Source: Nocardia arthritidis
GTDB taxonomy: Bacteria; Actinomycetota; Actinomycetes; Mycobacteriales; Mycobacteriaceae
Length of the DNA stretch: 64,000 nt
NCBI RefSeq assembly: GCF_011801145.1
Contig: NZ_CP046172.1
Coordinates: 3,224,001 to 3,288,000 of the forward strand
Direction of reading: 5' to 3'
Positions 16,417 through 25,511 of this stretch are shown here, piece after piece; positions within the stretch are counted from its first letter, which is position 1, and each line of letters starts with the position of its first letter. A program made the translations under genes and the position numbers. Under the pieces are notes generated by a model, which was not told the origin of the DNA, ran no database searches, and worked only from the letters and a program-made list of their open reading frames with translations.

Positions 16417-19400
16417 CCGGCGGCCGCACCCGCGAGTTGCGGTGCGCCGCCGATGGTTTCGCGGATGTTCTGGATGACGGCCGCCCGCGGCTGCGCCGGA
16501 ATGCCGCCCCAGCGGGTGGCCGGGGTGAGGTGTTCGCCCTTCATCAGCAGCGATAGCGAGTCGAGCACCACGTCATCGCCGACGACGGCGTCGTAGAGCA
16601 CGATGGCGCGGGCGCCGACGGTCGCGCCGGGCCGGATGGTGACGGTGGACATCTTCATCACCCGGTCCTCGAAAAGGTGGGTTTGCAGCGACACTTCCAA
16701 TCCGACGGCGGCGTCGTCGCCGATGACGCACAGGTCGAATTCGGTGAGATAGGTGGTGCCGATCCAGGTGCGCTTGCCGATATCCGCGCCGAACCAGCGC
16801 AGCATCATCGGTAGGAAAGGGGTCCCGGTGAGCAGGGCCAGGCAGGCGGGCACGGCCGCCGCCTCGTACAGACCGGTGACGAATTCGCTCTTGCGCACGA
16901 ACGTATCCCACAGCGGCTCGACCCGCGGCCGGTAACGCCCGATGACGTTGCGCTTCACCGCCGCGCAGTAGCCCGCGATCGCGACCCCGACGGCCCCGGC
17001 GACCAGCGGCGACAGCACCGCGGGCAGACCGATGTCGTTGCCGTGCGCCAGCCCGGACAGCGTCCACAGATACAGGTAGAACCCGGTGCCGAGCACGGTC
17101 GCGGGCAGCGTCGCGCGGAAGAATTCGATGGCCAGCCGCTGACGCACCAACCGTGCCGGCGGATCATAGGTCGCCGCCTCCGGAAAATCGCCGGAATCCT
17201 GCCGCACCGGCAGGTGCATCGCGGGTGAGCCGAGCCACGAAGTCCCGTCCGGCACACCGGATTCCGGCGGCAGCGTGCCGACCCCGACGAGCGCGCCCGC
17301 GCCGATGGTCGACCCGGCGGCGACGACGGCCGCGTTGCCGATGAACGAGCGCAGTCCAACGGTGGTGGGCGCGAAGGCGATTCGGCCGTGTGCGAAGGTG
17401 GCCGCGCCCACGCTGGCCATATCGGCGACGAAGGTGCCCGCGTCGAGTTCCAGCAGATCCGGATCGAGGTGCGCGACGGTCGAGACCTCAGAGCCGCGGC
17501 CGATCCTGGCGCCGAGCAACCGCAGCCACGGCACCGTGTACAGGGTGGCGTACAGCGAGTTGGTGAACTCCAGGCTGTACTCGAACAACTTGTCCGCCAC
17601 CCATTTCCTGATGCCCAATCCGGAACGCGCGGAATGGATTCCGATCGGCAGCCGGGGCAGGATCAGCAGTTTGCCCGCCGCCACCACCGCGCACACCGTC
17701 ACCAGGAAGATCGGCCCGACGATCAGCGTGGACAGCAGCCCGACGAGGATGTCGAACCGCAGCAGCGCCCACCAGACGAAGGCCGTCGCGGGCACGATCA
17801 TCGCGATCGCGGCCACTTCGACGACGAAGGCGGCGAATCCGATGGCCGCCAGCTGCGCCGCCGTCCACGGCGTACGGTCCGGCTCGATGGCCAGCAGCGT
17901 CTCGACCGTATCGGACAACCGATCGGTGACGGCCGCGGGCGAACCCGCCCAGCGGCTGCCCGCCGTCACGGTCTGTCCCGCGCCTAGCGCCGACTGCTCG
18001 CCGAGCGCGCCGCCCGCCTCGACCGTCGCGCCCGGATCCAGCATCGCGTGCGCGCCGACGAACGCGTCCGCGCCGACGGTGATCGGCGCGACCACCACCC
18101 ATCCGTCCTCGACCCGCCACGGCAGCATGGTCACCCCGTAGCCGACGGCGGCGCCCGCGCCGATATCGAGCATCGTCGGCATGCTGACCGTCGCGGTGGC
18201 GATATGGGCGCCGCGCCCGATCCGCGCGCCGAGCAGCCGCAGATAGACATTGGCCAGCGGTGAACCCGAAAGCACCGGCAGCGGGCCGACCGAAAGCAGC
18301 AGGTGCAGCGTCCAAATGCGCAGATAGGTCAAGCCCCACAGCGGATATCGGCCCGGCCGGATACCCGCGACGAGCAGCCTGCCGAGCAGCACCGGGACCA
18401 CCCAGCGCACGTTCAGGTACGCGACGAGGATCGCCACCAGCAGCTGCCCCAGCACCTCGAACGACACGTCACCGTCGTTGACGGTGTACACGTACACCAC
18501 CGGCAGCGTGATCACGAACAGCAGCAGATACAGCGCCGCCGCCTGCGCCAGCCCGCCGCGGGCCACCGCGATATTGCTGTGCCGCAAGGGTTTCGACGCA
18601 ACCTCGGCCGCGACCGGCTCGGCTTCGGGAAGTTGCCCGGCCATCGCGCGTACGTTGCGGTACCGGTAGAGGTCGCGCAGGGCGGCGTGCGGTGCGACCC
18701 CGCTCGACCGCAGCAACGTCACCGTGCGCGCCGCCAGCAGCGAATGCCCGCCTAGGTCGGTGAAGAAGTCGGCGGTCACCGAAACCGCCTCGGCGGGCAG
18801 GCCGAGCGCATCGGCCCAGATATCGCGGATGCTCTCCTCGGCCTGGCCCGCGGGCGCGACCACCGGCCCGGATCCGACGAAGCGGTGTCCGCTCGGCGCG
18901 GGCAGCTGTTTGCGGTCGACCTTGCCCGACGGCATCGTCGGCAGCGCGGGCAGCAGTTCGACATAGGACGCGACCATGTAGGCGGGCAGTCGGTCGCGCA
19001 TGCGCTGGTGCAGTCGGGCCCGCAGATCGTCCTCGACCGGCGCGTCGTCCGCCAGCACCACATACGCCGCCAAGTCCGGGCCGCCGTCGCCCGCCGTCGT
19101 CGCCACCACCGCTTCGGCGATCGACTTGTCCTCCAGCAGCACCGATTCGATCTCGCCGAGATCGATGCGATGCCCGCGGATCTTGACCTCGGCGTCGGCG
19201 CGGCCGTGGTACTCGATCTCGCCGTCGGCGTCGATGCGGCCGAGATCGCCGGTGCGGTACAGCTTTCCGTCCCGCACCGCCGGGTGGTCGATGAACTTCT
19301 CGGCGGTAAGGTCGGGTCTGCCGACATAGCCGAGCGCCACCCCGGGCCCGCCGATGCAGATTTCCCCGATCTCCCCGTCCGGCACCGGATTTCGGTCGTC

Positions 19401-20462
19401 GTCGAGCAGCACCACCGAATAGGTCGGCAGCGGCCGTCCGATGGTCACCGTGCGGCCCGGCAGCAGCACGCCGACGGTCGCGGTGACGGTGGCCTCGGTC
19501 GGGCCGTAGGTGTTGAGCATGCGGCGGCCGGATCCGGCCCAGCGCTCGACCAATTGACCGGGGCAGGCCTCGCCGCCGACGAGAATGCTTCGGATGGCGG
19601 GCAATTCGCGCGGGAGGGTCGCCAGCAGCGTCGGCACGCAGTACAGCACCGTCACCCCGGACGACTCCAGGAAATCGGCGAGCTCGGCGCCGAGGCGGCG
19701 CGAATCCGTCGGTCCGACAACGAGCGTCGCGCCGCGGGCGAAGGTCGGCCAGATCTCCTCGATGGAGAAGTCGAACGAGATGGTCATGCCCTGGTACACC
19801 CGGTCGCCGGGGCGCACGTCGTACACCTCGGGCACCACGTCGAGGAAATTGCAGATGCTCGACTGGGCGATCAGCACACCCTTCGGCCTGCCGCTCGAAC
19901 CCGAGGTGTACATGACATAGGCCACCGGATCCGCGACTTCGTCCGCCAACGGTTCGGGCCTGTCGCACGGCGCGGCCGCGATCCGCGCCGCATCCGCGTC
20001 GACCCGCACGACGACGCGGTCGAGCCCGGCCAGCGCGGAGTCCAATTCGGTCGAGGTCACCACCACCGCGACCGAGGCGTCCTCGATGATGTAGGCGACA
20101 CGGTCGGGCGGCGCGCCCGGATCTATGGGTACGAATGTCGCGCCCGCCTTGCCGATGCCGAGCAACGCCACATAGGTCTGTTCCGAGCGCGGCAACAGGA
20201 TCGCGACCCGGGTGCCGGAGGATACGCCCAGTTCGCGCAGGTGATGCGCCAATTTGTTCGCGCGTGCGTCCAATTCGGCGTAGCTGTAGGTCGCGCCGTC
20301 CCGGTCCACGGCGATCGCGTCCGGCGCCGCGTCACAGCTGGCCTCGAACAGATGATGCATTCGTCGCGCACGATGAGCCCCATTGTTGCCCGCGACCGCG
20401 ATCCGTCTGTCGATCGGATCCATGTCCCCCAAACCAACCACCCAGTCCTTAACGGCCCTCAC
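16413..20462 (-). CDS. Pls/PosA-family membrane-bound NRPS
   Basis: A 1349-aa synthetase. Residues ~35-520 form an adenylation domain (YTSGSSGRPKG, NTYGPTEATV, YRTGDLG, MPSGKVDRK), ~540-615 a carrier domain (serine in DLGGHSLLAAR, about 570). From ~640 come several membrane segments alternating with hexapeptide-repeat (left-handed beta-helix) regions such as GARIGRGAHIATATVSM. This is the architecture of epsilon-poly-L-lysine synthetase and relatives. Pocket residues read D-F-E-Y-L-G-T-V-T-K; Glu at position 239 suggests a cationic amino acid, an inference only. GTG at 20462 is the longest start; ATG at 20423 preceded by GGGGG is equally plausible. First gene of the leftward operon. Confidence 0.88.
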   Translation of the reverse strand: MRAVKDWVVGLGDMDPIDRRIAVAGNNGAHRARRMHHLFEASCDAAPDAIAVDRDGATYSYAELDARANKLAHHLRELGVSSGTRVAILLPRSEQTYVALLGIGKAGATFVPIDPGAPPDRVAYIIEDASVAVVVTSTELDSALAGLDRVVVRVDADAARIAAAPCDRPEPLADEVADPVAYVMYTSGSSGRPKGVLIAQSSICNFLDVVPEVYDVRPGDRVYQGMTISFDFSIEEIWPTFARGATLVVGPTDSRRLGAELADFLESSGVTVLYCVPTLLATLPRELPAIRSILVGGEACPGQLVERWAGSGRRMLNTYGPTEATVTATVGVLLPGRTVTIGRPLPTYSVVLLDDDRNPVPDGEIGEICIGGPGVALGYVGRPDLTAEKFIDHPAVRDGKLYRTGDLGRIDADGEIEYHGRADAEVKIRGHRIDLGEIESVLLEDKSIAEAVVATTAGDGGPDLAAYVVLADDAPVEDDLRARLHQRMRDRLPAYMVASYVELLPALPTMPSGKVDRKQLPAPSGHRFVGSGPVVAPAGQAEESIRDIWADALGLPAEAVSVTADFFTDLGGHSLLAARTVTLLRSSGVAPHAALRDLYRYRNVRAMAGQLPEAEPVAAEVASKPLRHSNIAVARGGLAQAAALYLLLFVITLPVVYVYTVNDGDVSFEVLGQLLVAILVAYLNVRWVVPVLLGRLLVAGIRPGRYPLWGLTYLRIWTLHLLLSVGPLPVLSGSPLANVYLRLLGARIGRGAHIATATVSMPTMLDIGAGAAVGYGVTMLPWRVEDGWVVVAPITVGADAFVGAHAMLDPGATVEAGGALGEQSALGAGQTVTAGSRWAGSPAAVTDRLSDTVETLLAIEPDRTPWTAAQLAAIGFAAFVVEVAAIAMIVPATAFVWWALLRFDILVGLLSTLIVGPIFLVTVCAVVAAGKLLILPRLPIGIHSARSGLGIRKWVADKLFEYSLEFTNSLYATLYTVPWLRLLGARIGRGSEVSTVAHLDPDLLELDAGTFVADMASVGAATFAHGRIAFAPTTVGLRSFIGNAAVVAAGSTIGAGALVGVGTLPPESGVPDGTSWLGSPAMHLPVRQDSGDFPEAATYDPPARLVRQRLAIEFFRATLPATVLGTGFYLYLWTLSGLAHGNDIGLPAVLSPLVAGAVGVAIAGYCAAVKRNVIGRYRPRVEPLWDTFVRKSEFVTGLYEAAAVPACLALLTGTPFLPMMLRWFGADIGKRTWIGTTYLTEFDLCVIGDDAAVGLEVSLQTHLFEDRVMKMSTVTIRPGATVGARAIVLYDAVVGDDVVLDSLSLLMKGEHLTPATRWGGIPAQPRAAVIQNIRETIGGAPQLAGAAAG

Positions 20463-20908
20463 CCCTGCTGCGAAACGACTTATGTTTCAACGGGTTTCGC
20501 CTGGGCTGACGTTTGTGTTACGGAATCTAACAAAGAGCGCCATTGGGGAACCAGCTGTGTGGGGCAGATTTCCCTGTGCGGCAACCTATCTGGGGAGGTG
20601 TGGTTACCGCCGCTTCGGCGACAATTCAAGGAACGCACCGAGCCGAATTCTTGACAGTTTGTACGTTGTGATTACGTGCAATGGCGACCGAATGTGCGCG
20701 GTTGGTCCTCGTCTGCCTGGATGGTCCGACAATTCGGTCATGTTACCGTCTCATTCCGAAATGTCCGTTTGGTTTGTAATTTCTCGCATCCGGTAGCTGG
20801 GGAATCGCCGTAGGCCGCGGGGCGTCTCCAGCAACTTCGTGAGAGGGGAACCCCACCAAGGGAATTCGTTTCGATCACCCGGTGGGGAGGGGTTACGCTG
20901 CCGGGGTG
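20463..20908. promoter_or_regulatory. Divergent intergenic region between Pls operon and LysE gene
   Basis: About 450 bases without a supportable gene. It should carry the promoter of the leftward synthetase operon and that of the rightward exporter gene. The stretch near 20740-20790 is AT-rich for this genome. GGGGAGGGG at 20884-20892 precedes the exporter start. No clear palindrome was found by eye. Confidence 0.4.
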
Positions 20909-21541
20909 GTGCCTGTTTCGCATGCGGCCGCCTTCGCGCTCGCCGCGTTCATCATCATCGTCATTCCGGGCCCGAATGTGCTGTTCGCCATCGGGCGGGC
21001 GCTGGCGCTGGGACGACGGTCCGCGATCCTGTCGGTGGCGGGCACCGTGGCCGGATCGCTCGTGCCGTTGCTGGCGGTGGCCCTGGGGCTGGGTGCGGTG
21101 TTGACCGCCTCGGCGGCGTTGTTCCTCATCGTGAAGATCGCAGGGGCCGCGTATCTGATCTATCTGGGCATCGCGACGATCCGGCACCGCAAGAAGTTGG
21201 TGGCGGCGCTGTCGGCCGAAGTCCCGGACGCCGACGCCAAGCGGGTCCTGCGGCAGGGTTTCGTGGTAGGCGCCACCAACCCGAAGACCATGGTCTTCTT
21301 CGGCGCCGTACTCCCGCAGTTCACGGCGCCCGAATCCGGTTCGCTGCCAGCCCAATTGCTGGTACTCGGCCTCATCTTCCTAGTGATCCAAGCACTTTCG
21401 GACGGACTGTGGGCGCTACTCGCCGCCACCGCCCGAACCTGGTTCGCGCGCTCGCCGCGCCGCCTCGAGGCGATCGGCAGCACCGGCGGACTGATGATCA
21501 TCGGAGTCGGCACCAGCGTGGCATTCTCCGGAACCAACTGA
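20909..21541 (+). CDS. LysE/RhtB-family amino acid exporter
   Basis: A 210-aa membrane protein with about six hydrophobic helices. The signature is IPGPNVLFAIGRALALGRRSAILSVAGTVAGS followed by KIAGAAYLIYLGIATIR and the second-half GATNPKTMVFFGAVLPQF. The family exports amino acids such as lysine, arginine or homoserine. The start is uncertain: GTG at 20906 or 20909 is favoured over GTG at 20882 because the protein then begins at the first helix. It faces the Pls-type synthetase, so a link to a cationic amino-acid product is possible but unproven. Confidence 0.82.
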   Translation: MPVSHAAAFALAAFIIIVIPGPNVLFAIGRALALGRRSAILSVAGTVAGSLVPLLAVALGLGAVLTASAALFLIVKIAGAAYLIYLGIATIRHRKKLVAALSAEVPDADAKRVLRQGFVVGATNPKTMVFFGAVLPQFTAPESGSLPAQLLVLGLIFLVIQALSDGLWALLAATARTWFARSPRRLEAIGSTGGLMIIGVGTSVAFSGTN

Positions 21542-21543
21542 TC

Positions 21544-22251
21544 CTAGTTCCCGGTTGCCTTGATGGGCGGGTCGTCGGCGGGGCGGGCGAGGTAGCCGAA
21601 CAGTAGGGTGATCAGCAGGTGTCGCATGGTCTCACCGAAATCGAGGCGCGCGAAGGCCAGGTTGGGGTCCTGCAGAGCGTCGGCGACTCGGGCAGGTGGG
21701 TGGGTCAGCGGCCAGACGGCGGTGGTGAGCACGAAGACCTCGGCCGCGAACCCCGTGGCCGACCCCTCGGTCAGTTCGGGCAGACATTGCCGGACTCGTG
21801 CGGCCGCGACCGTGGTGGCATCCAGCATTCGATATTTGAAACGAGTGATCGTCTCGGTGGCGACGTTGCGTTCCAAGACGCTGAAGGCGACACTGATCAG
21901 CTCGCACAGCAGCGGGGATGAGATCAGCTCGGCCACGACCCGCTCGACCACCTGATCGATCCGTTCGGTTACCGGAGCGGGGGAGTCGACCTCGGCCAGG
22001 GACTGCTCCATCCGGCCGAGCCAGTCCTGCCAGGCGTCGTCGAGGACTTGCAGCAGGATCGCCTCACGACTTTCGAAGTAGCGCAGGACATTCGATTTGG
22101 CCAGCCCGATACGGCGGCTCAATTCGTTCAGGCTGACCTCGGCCACGGGCATCTCCGCAAGCATGGCCGTCGCCGTTTCCAGGATCGCGGCCCGGCGGGC
22201 GGCGATCTGCTCGGGATGGCGAGCTCGCCGGAATCCGTCCGCCGCTTTCAC
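21544..22251 (-). CDS. TetR/AcrR-family regulator
   Basis: A 235-aa TetR-type repressor. The DNA-binding domain is AARRAAILETATAMLAEMPVAEVSLNELSRRIGLAKSNVLRYFESREAILL, with the usual HTH ending in NVLRYFESRE. The C-terminal ligand domain is typical of the group whose C-terminus was seen to end in a membrane-like helix HLLITLLFGYLAR. Divergent from the GDSL hydrolase gene with four operator-like palindromes between them, so it most likely represses itself and the hydrolase. Confidence 0.87.
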   Translation of the reverse strand: MKAADGFRRARHPEQIAARRAAILETATAMLAEMPVAEVSLNELSRRIGLAKSNVLRYFESREAILLQVLDDAWQDWLGRMEQSLAEVDSPAPVTERIDQVVERVVAELISSPLLCELISVAFSVLERNVATETITRFKYRMLDATTVAAARVRQCLPELTEGSATGFAAEVFVLTTAVWPLTHPPARVADALQDPNLAFARLDFGETMRHLLITLLFGYLARPADDPPIKATGN

Positions 22252-22265
22252 CTCGAACCGCCATA

Positions 22266-22391
22266 AAAGACCATGAGTCTCTTATATCACAATGGCCGCT
22301 GACCTGGCCGAATCGGGTCAAGAGACCGGTGGTCTGTTGACATCAGACCGTCGGTCTCATAGTGTTCCGTCGCAAGGGACCGCTGGTCTCT
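22266..22391. promoter_or_regulatory. Array of four TetR operator-like palindromes (AGACC-N3-GGTCT)
   Basis: Three good palindromes of the form AGACC-N3-GGTCT are centred at 22329 (AGACCGGTGGTCT, perfect), 22351 (AGACCGTCGGTCT, perfect) and 22383 (GGACCGCTGGTCT, one mismatch). A weaker one, AGACCATGAGTCT, is centred at 22274, next to the TetR start. Spacings of 55, 22 and 32 bases are near whole helical turns, so the sites lie on one DNA face. Flanks often extend the symmetry (TCAAGAGACC/GGTCTGTTGA). They cover the promoters of both divergent genes. Confidence 0.8.
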
Positions 22392-22426
22392 TAAAAGGCT
22401 CCATCGGACAGCAAGGGAGGCCAGAA

Positions 22427-23716
22427 ATGACAGATCACGCTCACCCCGAACCGGTTTGGGTCGGCGCCTGGCGCGCGAATCCCAGCGGTTCCCAGGGTCG
22501 AACCGAGACCGCGCCGGAAGGACCACGCACCCGGATCCGGGCCGGCTATCCGATGGCCCCGGCCCGCGAGATCGCCGACCAGAGCCTGCGGATGATCGCG
22601 ACCGTGCGGGGCGCGGGCGCGGCGGTGCGGATAACCCTGAGCAACCGCTACGGCCGATCGCCGGTCACCTTCCGCGAGATCCACCTCGGTCGGCAGCGTT
22701 CCGGTGCGGATCTGGTGCCCGGCTCGAACACCCGGGTCACCTTCGCCGGTGCCGACGAGGTCACCGTGGCTGCCGGTGCCGAAGCCGTCAGCGATCCGGT
22801 GTCCTTCCCGGTGCAGCCGCTCGACCGGCTGGCGGTGAGTTTCCATCTGCCACAGCCGAAACCCGTAGGCGCCACCAACCACTGGCTGAGCACGAACACC
22901 TCGTATCTGTCCGCACCGCGCAGTGGTAACCATGCCGCTGCGGAGTCCGGCACCGCATTCACCGAGACGACTCGCTCGGTGTATCACCTCAGCGGCATTG
23001 ACGTGCTCGCCGCCCCCGGCACCTCCGCGGTGGTCGTGCTCGGCGACTCGTTCACCGAAAGCAACGCGACCACCCTCGACGGTGACCAGATCTGGCCGGA
23101 CCATCTCACGCGCAGACTGCAAACCGCCCCCGGCGGCGCAGGACTATCGGTGGTCAGCTCCGCGATCAGCTTCAACTTCGCGGCACCCGGCATCAGGCCC
23201 ACCCTGATCGGACCCCGATTCTTCAACATCGGCGGACCGGCGGGCACCCAACGATTCGGCGCCGACGTCGCCGCCGTGCCCGGCGCCACCGCCGTCATCA
23301 TCCTGCTCGGCATGAACGATCTCGGATTCTTCGCCAGCGCACACAAGGTGATCGACGCCTACCGAAATCTCGTCGACCAGGCACACGCCGCAGGACTGAA
23401 GGCGATCGGCGGCACCCTGACACCCACCGGCGGGGCGTTCGGACTCGAGCGCAACTACGGACTGCGACGCCCGCAGCGACAGCGAGACCACGTCAACGAA
23501 TTCATCCGCACCGGCGGACTATTCGATGGCGTCATCGACTTCGCCGCCGCCACCGCCGACCCGACCAATCCGCGAAACTGGGCACCCGGACTATCCCCCG
23601 ATGAGGTCCACCCCAACGATCAGGGAGCCCGGATTCAAGCCGACGCCGTCGACCTGACCACACTGCGGGTCCTGACCGCAGCCCGGCCCTCTACCAGCGC
23701 CTCGGTAGGCGGGTAG
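22427..23716 (+). CDS. SGNH/GDSL-family hydrolase
   Basis: A 429-aa protein with an N-terminal beta-rich region (residues 1-170, AVRITLSNRYG, the accessory jelly-roll of this subgroup) and a C-terminal SGNH domain. Catalytic blocks: VVVLGDSFTES with the serine, LLGMNDLGF with the Asn, and DEVHPND with the Asp-His pair. No signal peptide is obvious, so it may be cytoplasmic or exported by another route. ATG with GGGAGG seven bases upstream. Likely an esterase induced when the TetR protein binds its ligand. Confidence 0.87.
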   Translation: MTDHAHPEPVWVGAWRANPSGSQGRTETAPEGPRTRIRAGYPMAPAREIADQSLRMIATVRGAGAAVRITLSNRYGRSPVTFREIHLGRQRSGADLVPGSNTRVTFAGADEVTVAAGAEAVSDPVSFPVQPLDRLAVSFHLPQPKPVGATNHWLSTNTSYLSAPRSGNHAAAESGTAFTETTRSVYHLSGIDVLAAPGTSAVVVLGDSFTESNATTLDGDQIWPDHLTRRLQTAPGGAGLSVVSSAISFNFAAPGIRPTLIGPRFFNIGGPAGTQRFGADVAAVPGATAVIILLGMNDLGFFASAHKVIDAYRNLVDQAHAAGLKAIGGTLTPTGGAFGLERNYGLRRPQRQRDHVNEFIRTGGLFDGVIDFAAATADPTNPRNWAPGLSPDEVHPNDQGARIQADAVDLTTLRVLTAARPSTSASVGG

Positions 23717-23746
23717 GCCACATGGGAAGGACGGACTTTCGTCGCA

Positions 23747-23786
23747 CTCGCTGGAGTGTCCGAAACACTTCGGACACTCCAGCGAG
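23747..23786. terminator. Perfect 16-bp hairpin after the GDSL hydrolase gene
   Basis: CTCGCTGGAGTGTCCG (23747-23762) is followed by an 8-base loop AAACACTT and its exact reverse complement (23771-23786). It starts 31 bases after the hydrolase stop and could end transcription, although no T-run follows. It is directly followed by a second perfect hairpin. Confidence 0.55.
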
Positions 23787-23790
23787 GTAT

Positions 23791-23821
23791 GTACCAGTAC
23801 CGCCATTCGCGGTACTGGTAC
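23791..23821. repeat. Second perfect hairpin, 13-bp stem
   Basis: GTACCAGTACCGC (23791-23803), loop CATTC and the exact reverse complement (23809-23821). Only 4 bases separate it from the hairpin before it. The stem itself contains the palindrome GTAC twice. Could be a second terminator, a protein-binding site or a mobile-element scar. Confidence 0.5.
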
Positions 23822-24637
23822 AGGAAGGGTCTATTTGCAACGCGCGGCCACATATCGATTATTCGTTCCCAATATGAGCGCGCTGATTTCGAAAAATGCA
23901 CCCTGCGGACCGAATCCGAGCGAATTGAGGGCGATGTCGATTAGCGAGCTCCCTCGTCTGCAGCTACTACCTGCATCTCTGTTCGACAGAATCCAGGGAC
24001 ATGGATATCCCAGCAGAGGCCGGGCAATGGATAATTCACAGATCAGTCTCGGTGGCAAGGCGCTCGAGTCGCCCACCATCGCGGTTCGATCAGTTGAGAC
24101 CCAACATATGACCTATACCGTTGAACAGGGCATACACCCCTCCTATAGCTATGAGCGGCGTGAGGATCACGAGCCAGATAAGGGCGCCTTCCGGATTATT
24201 GACATCCATTTGTCGTTCCTTCCGATGAGCTCGCAGATTGCATTGCAGACAATCAGGATATACATCTTATCAGATTCATTGCAGCAGATGTTACGGCCGA
24301 TAGAAAATCGGCAGCAAATTGTCCGATTCGGCCGCCGCCGACAGGCCTGGACCATAACCGTAGGAGGTCCGGATCGCCCGACCGAGCGTTGCTGACGACC
24401 GGGGTGGCCACGTCCCGGTAGTGCAACACGGCGCCAGCACGCCGATGGTCCTGCGGCGACGCGAACGACCCTCGCGAGCGAAGTCGAAGCGGCGGACCCA
24501 CGACGTCTGGAGCGTCGGCTGTTGAAGGCCATGATCGAGGAGTTGATCCTGGCGCACGGGGTGGCGCGGGCCGGTCTGGCCGTGCCGCAACGGCGCGACG
24601 ACCCAGGCGATGAAGACGACGCCTCCCGGGGAATTGC
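23822..24637. other. AT-richer gap between hairpins and HEAT-repeat gene
   Basis: About 800 bases with lower GC and no recognised gene apart from the 39-aa peptide at 24090-24209. The plus-strand frame 23835-24395 is open but without family resemblance. Another plus frame, ending at 24683, reads plausible helical protein (SEVEAADPRRLERRLLKAM and onwards, ATG at 24531) but overlaps the HEAT gene end and lacks a clear ribosome binding site. The composition change suggests acquired or decayed DNA. Confidence 0.35.
24090..24209 (-). CDS. 39-aa single-span membrane peptide
   Basis: The frame encodes a 39-residue peptide beginning MDVNNPEGALIWLVILTPLI and ending in a glycine-rich hydrophobic stretch. 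A GGAAGGA ribosome binding site lies 8 bases before the ATG. Almost the whole length is one hydrophobic helix. It is read in the same direction as the WXG100 cassette and lies downstream of the HEAT gene by about 430 bases. Not recognised; possible small membrane regulator, toxin-like peptide or secretion accessory. Confidence 0.55.
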   Translation of the reverse strand: MDVNNPEGALIWLVILTPLIAIGGVYALFNGIGHMLGLN

Positions 24638-25435
24638 CTATTTCGGTAGTTTGTCGCGGATGGCCCCGGCTTGCCGCGAGTAGAGCGGCCAGCGCATTGC
24701 GATCACATCGACAATGGTCTTGATGCGCGGCGAGTCTTCCTGCAGTGTCGGTGGTTGTGGGCTCCGCAGTAGATCTTCGATGTCGTTGAGGAGGCGGGCC
24801 GATTCGTCCTCGTCCAGTCGGCCCGCGTCGCCAGCGATCTCGTCGAGCTGCGTCTGATCGCCCAGCCGGTAGGCAGCGATGCGCAGTTGGGGCCCGATCT
24901 CCGGCTCGTATCCGAATTCAGCTACCAGAGCGGACATTTCAACACGGGCGAGGTCACCGGTGCGGGCGAGTGAGCCGATCGCATACCGCCGCACCTCCCC
25001 GAATTCTTCGACGTCGCGCACACGCTGAACCAGCCCTGCGGTCGCCTGTCCGGGATAGCTGCCCAACGCCTCGGCGATCGAGGCTCGAACCATCCACGAT
25101 GGCTCGGCACCCAGCAGCGCCGCGAGTGCGTCACCCGCGGGCTGATACCGAACGATGCCGAGCGCCTCTGCCGCCTCGTTACGAACCATCTCGTCCGAAT
25201 CCGACAGCATCCGCAGCAGCACCGGACCGACAACCGGCGCCTGCGCGATACCCAAATAGCCGATCGCACGCACCGCCTCGCTACGAACTGCGACATCACC
25301 CGAATCGACGAGTGGCAGAACCTTGGCAACCGCGGCGCCATCACCACGCTTGATCAGTTCGATCAACGCGTCGACCTGCTGATCCGGGTCGCCTGACACG
25401 AGCGCCGAATCGAGAGGGGAACCTCCGCCGTCCAC
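24638..25435 (-). CDS. HEAT-repeat protein, candidate immunity or adaptor protein
   Basis: A 265-aa protein made mostly of HEAT-like helical repeats (VRSEAVRAIGYLG, VRNEAAEALGIVR, VRASIAEALGSYP, VRRYAIGSLARTG), then an acidic helical C-terminus. HEAT repeats are protein-binding and occur among immunity proteins of polymorphic toxins. It is the last gene after a WXG100-type effector candidate, the usual place for an immunity gene, with a 76-base gap. No enzymatic motif is visible. Confidence 0.72.
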   Translation of the reverse strand: MDGGGSPLDSALVSGDPDQQVDALIELIKRGDGAAVAKVLPLVDSGDVAVRSEAVRAIGYLGIAQAPVVGPVLLRMLSDSDEMVRNEAAEALGIVRYQPAGDALAALLGAEPSWMVRASIAEALGSYPGQATAGLVQRVRDVEEFGEVRRYAIGSLARTGDLARVEMSALVAEFGYEPEIGPQLRIAAYRLGDQTQLDEIAGDAGRLDEDESARLLNDIEDLLRSPQPPTLQEDSPRIKTIVDVIAMRWPLYSRQAGAIRDKLPK

Positions 25436-25511
25436 CTGTCCTCACATTCTTCGATTTCGGCCGACGGACACGGGCTGTACCAACAATACATACACTATCG
25501 ACCACCGCCCA

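Noticed and set aside
18469..19968. Second-frame 499-codon ORF inside the Pls-type synthetase
   Set aside because: Frame-shadow with Arg/Gly-rich sequence; the synthetase frame has clear NRPS motifs.
16413..20462. Siderophore NRPS
   Set aside because: No condensation domains, no tailoring or uptake genes; the membrane/beta-helix C-terminus is of Pls/PosA type.
23835..24395. 186-codon plus-strand ORF in the gap after the GDSL gene
   Set aside because: No ribosome site, no domain, and it overlaps the better supported 39-aa minus-strand peptide.
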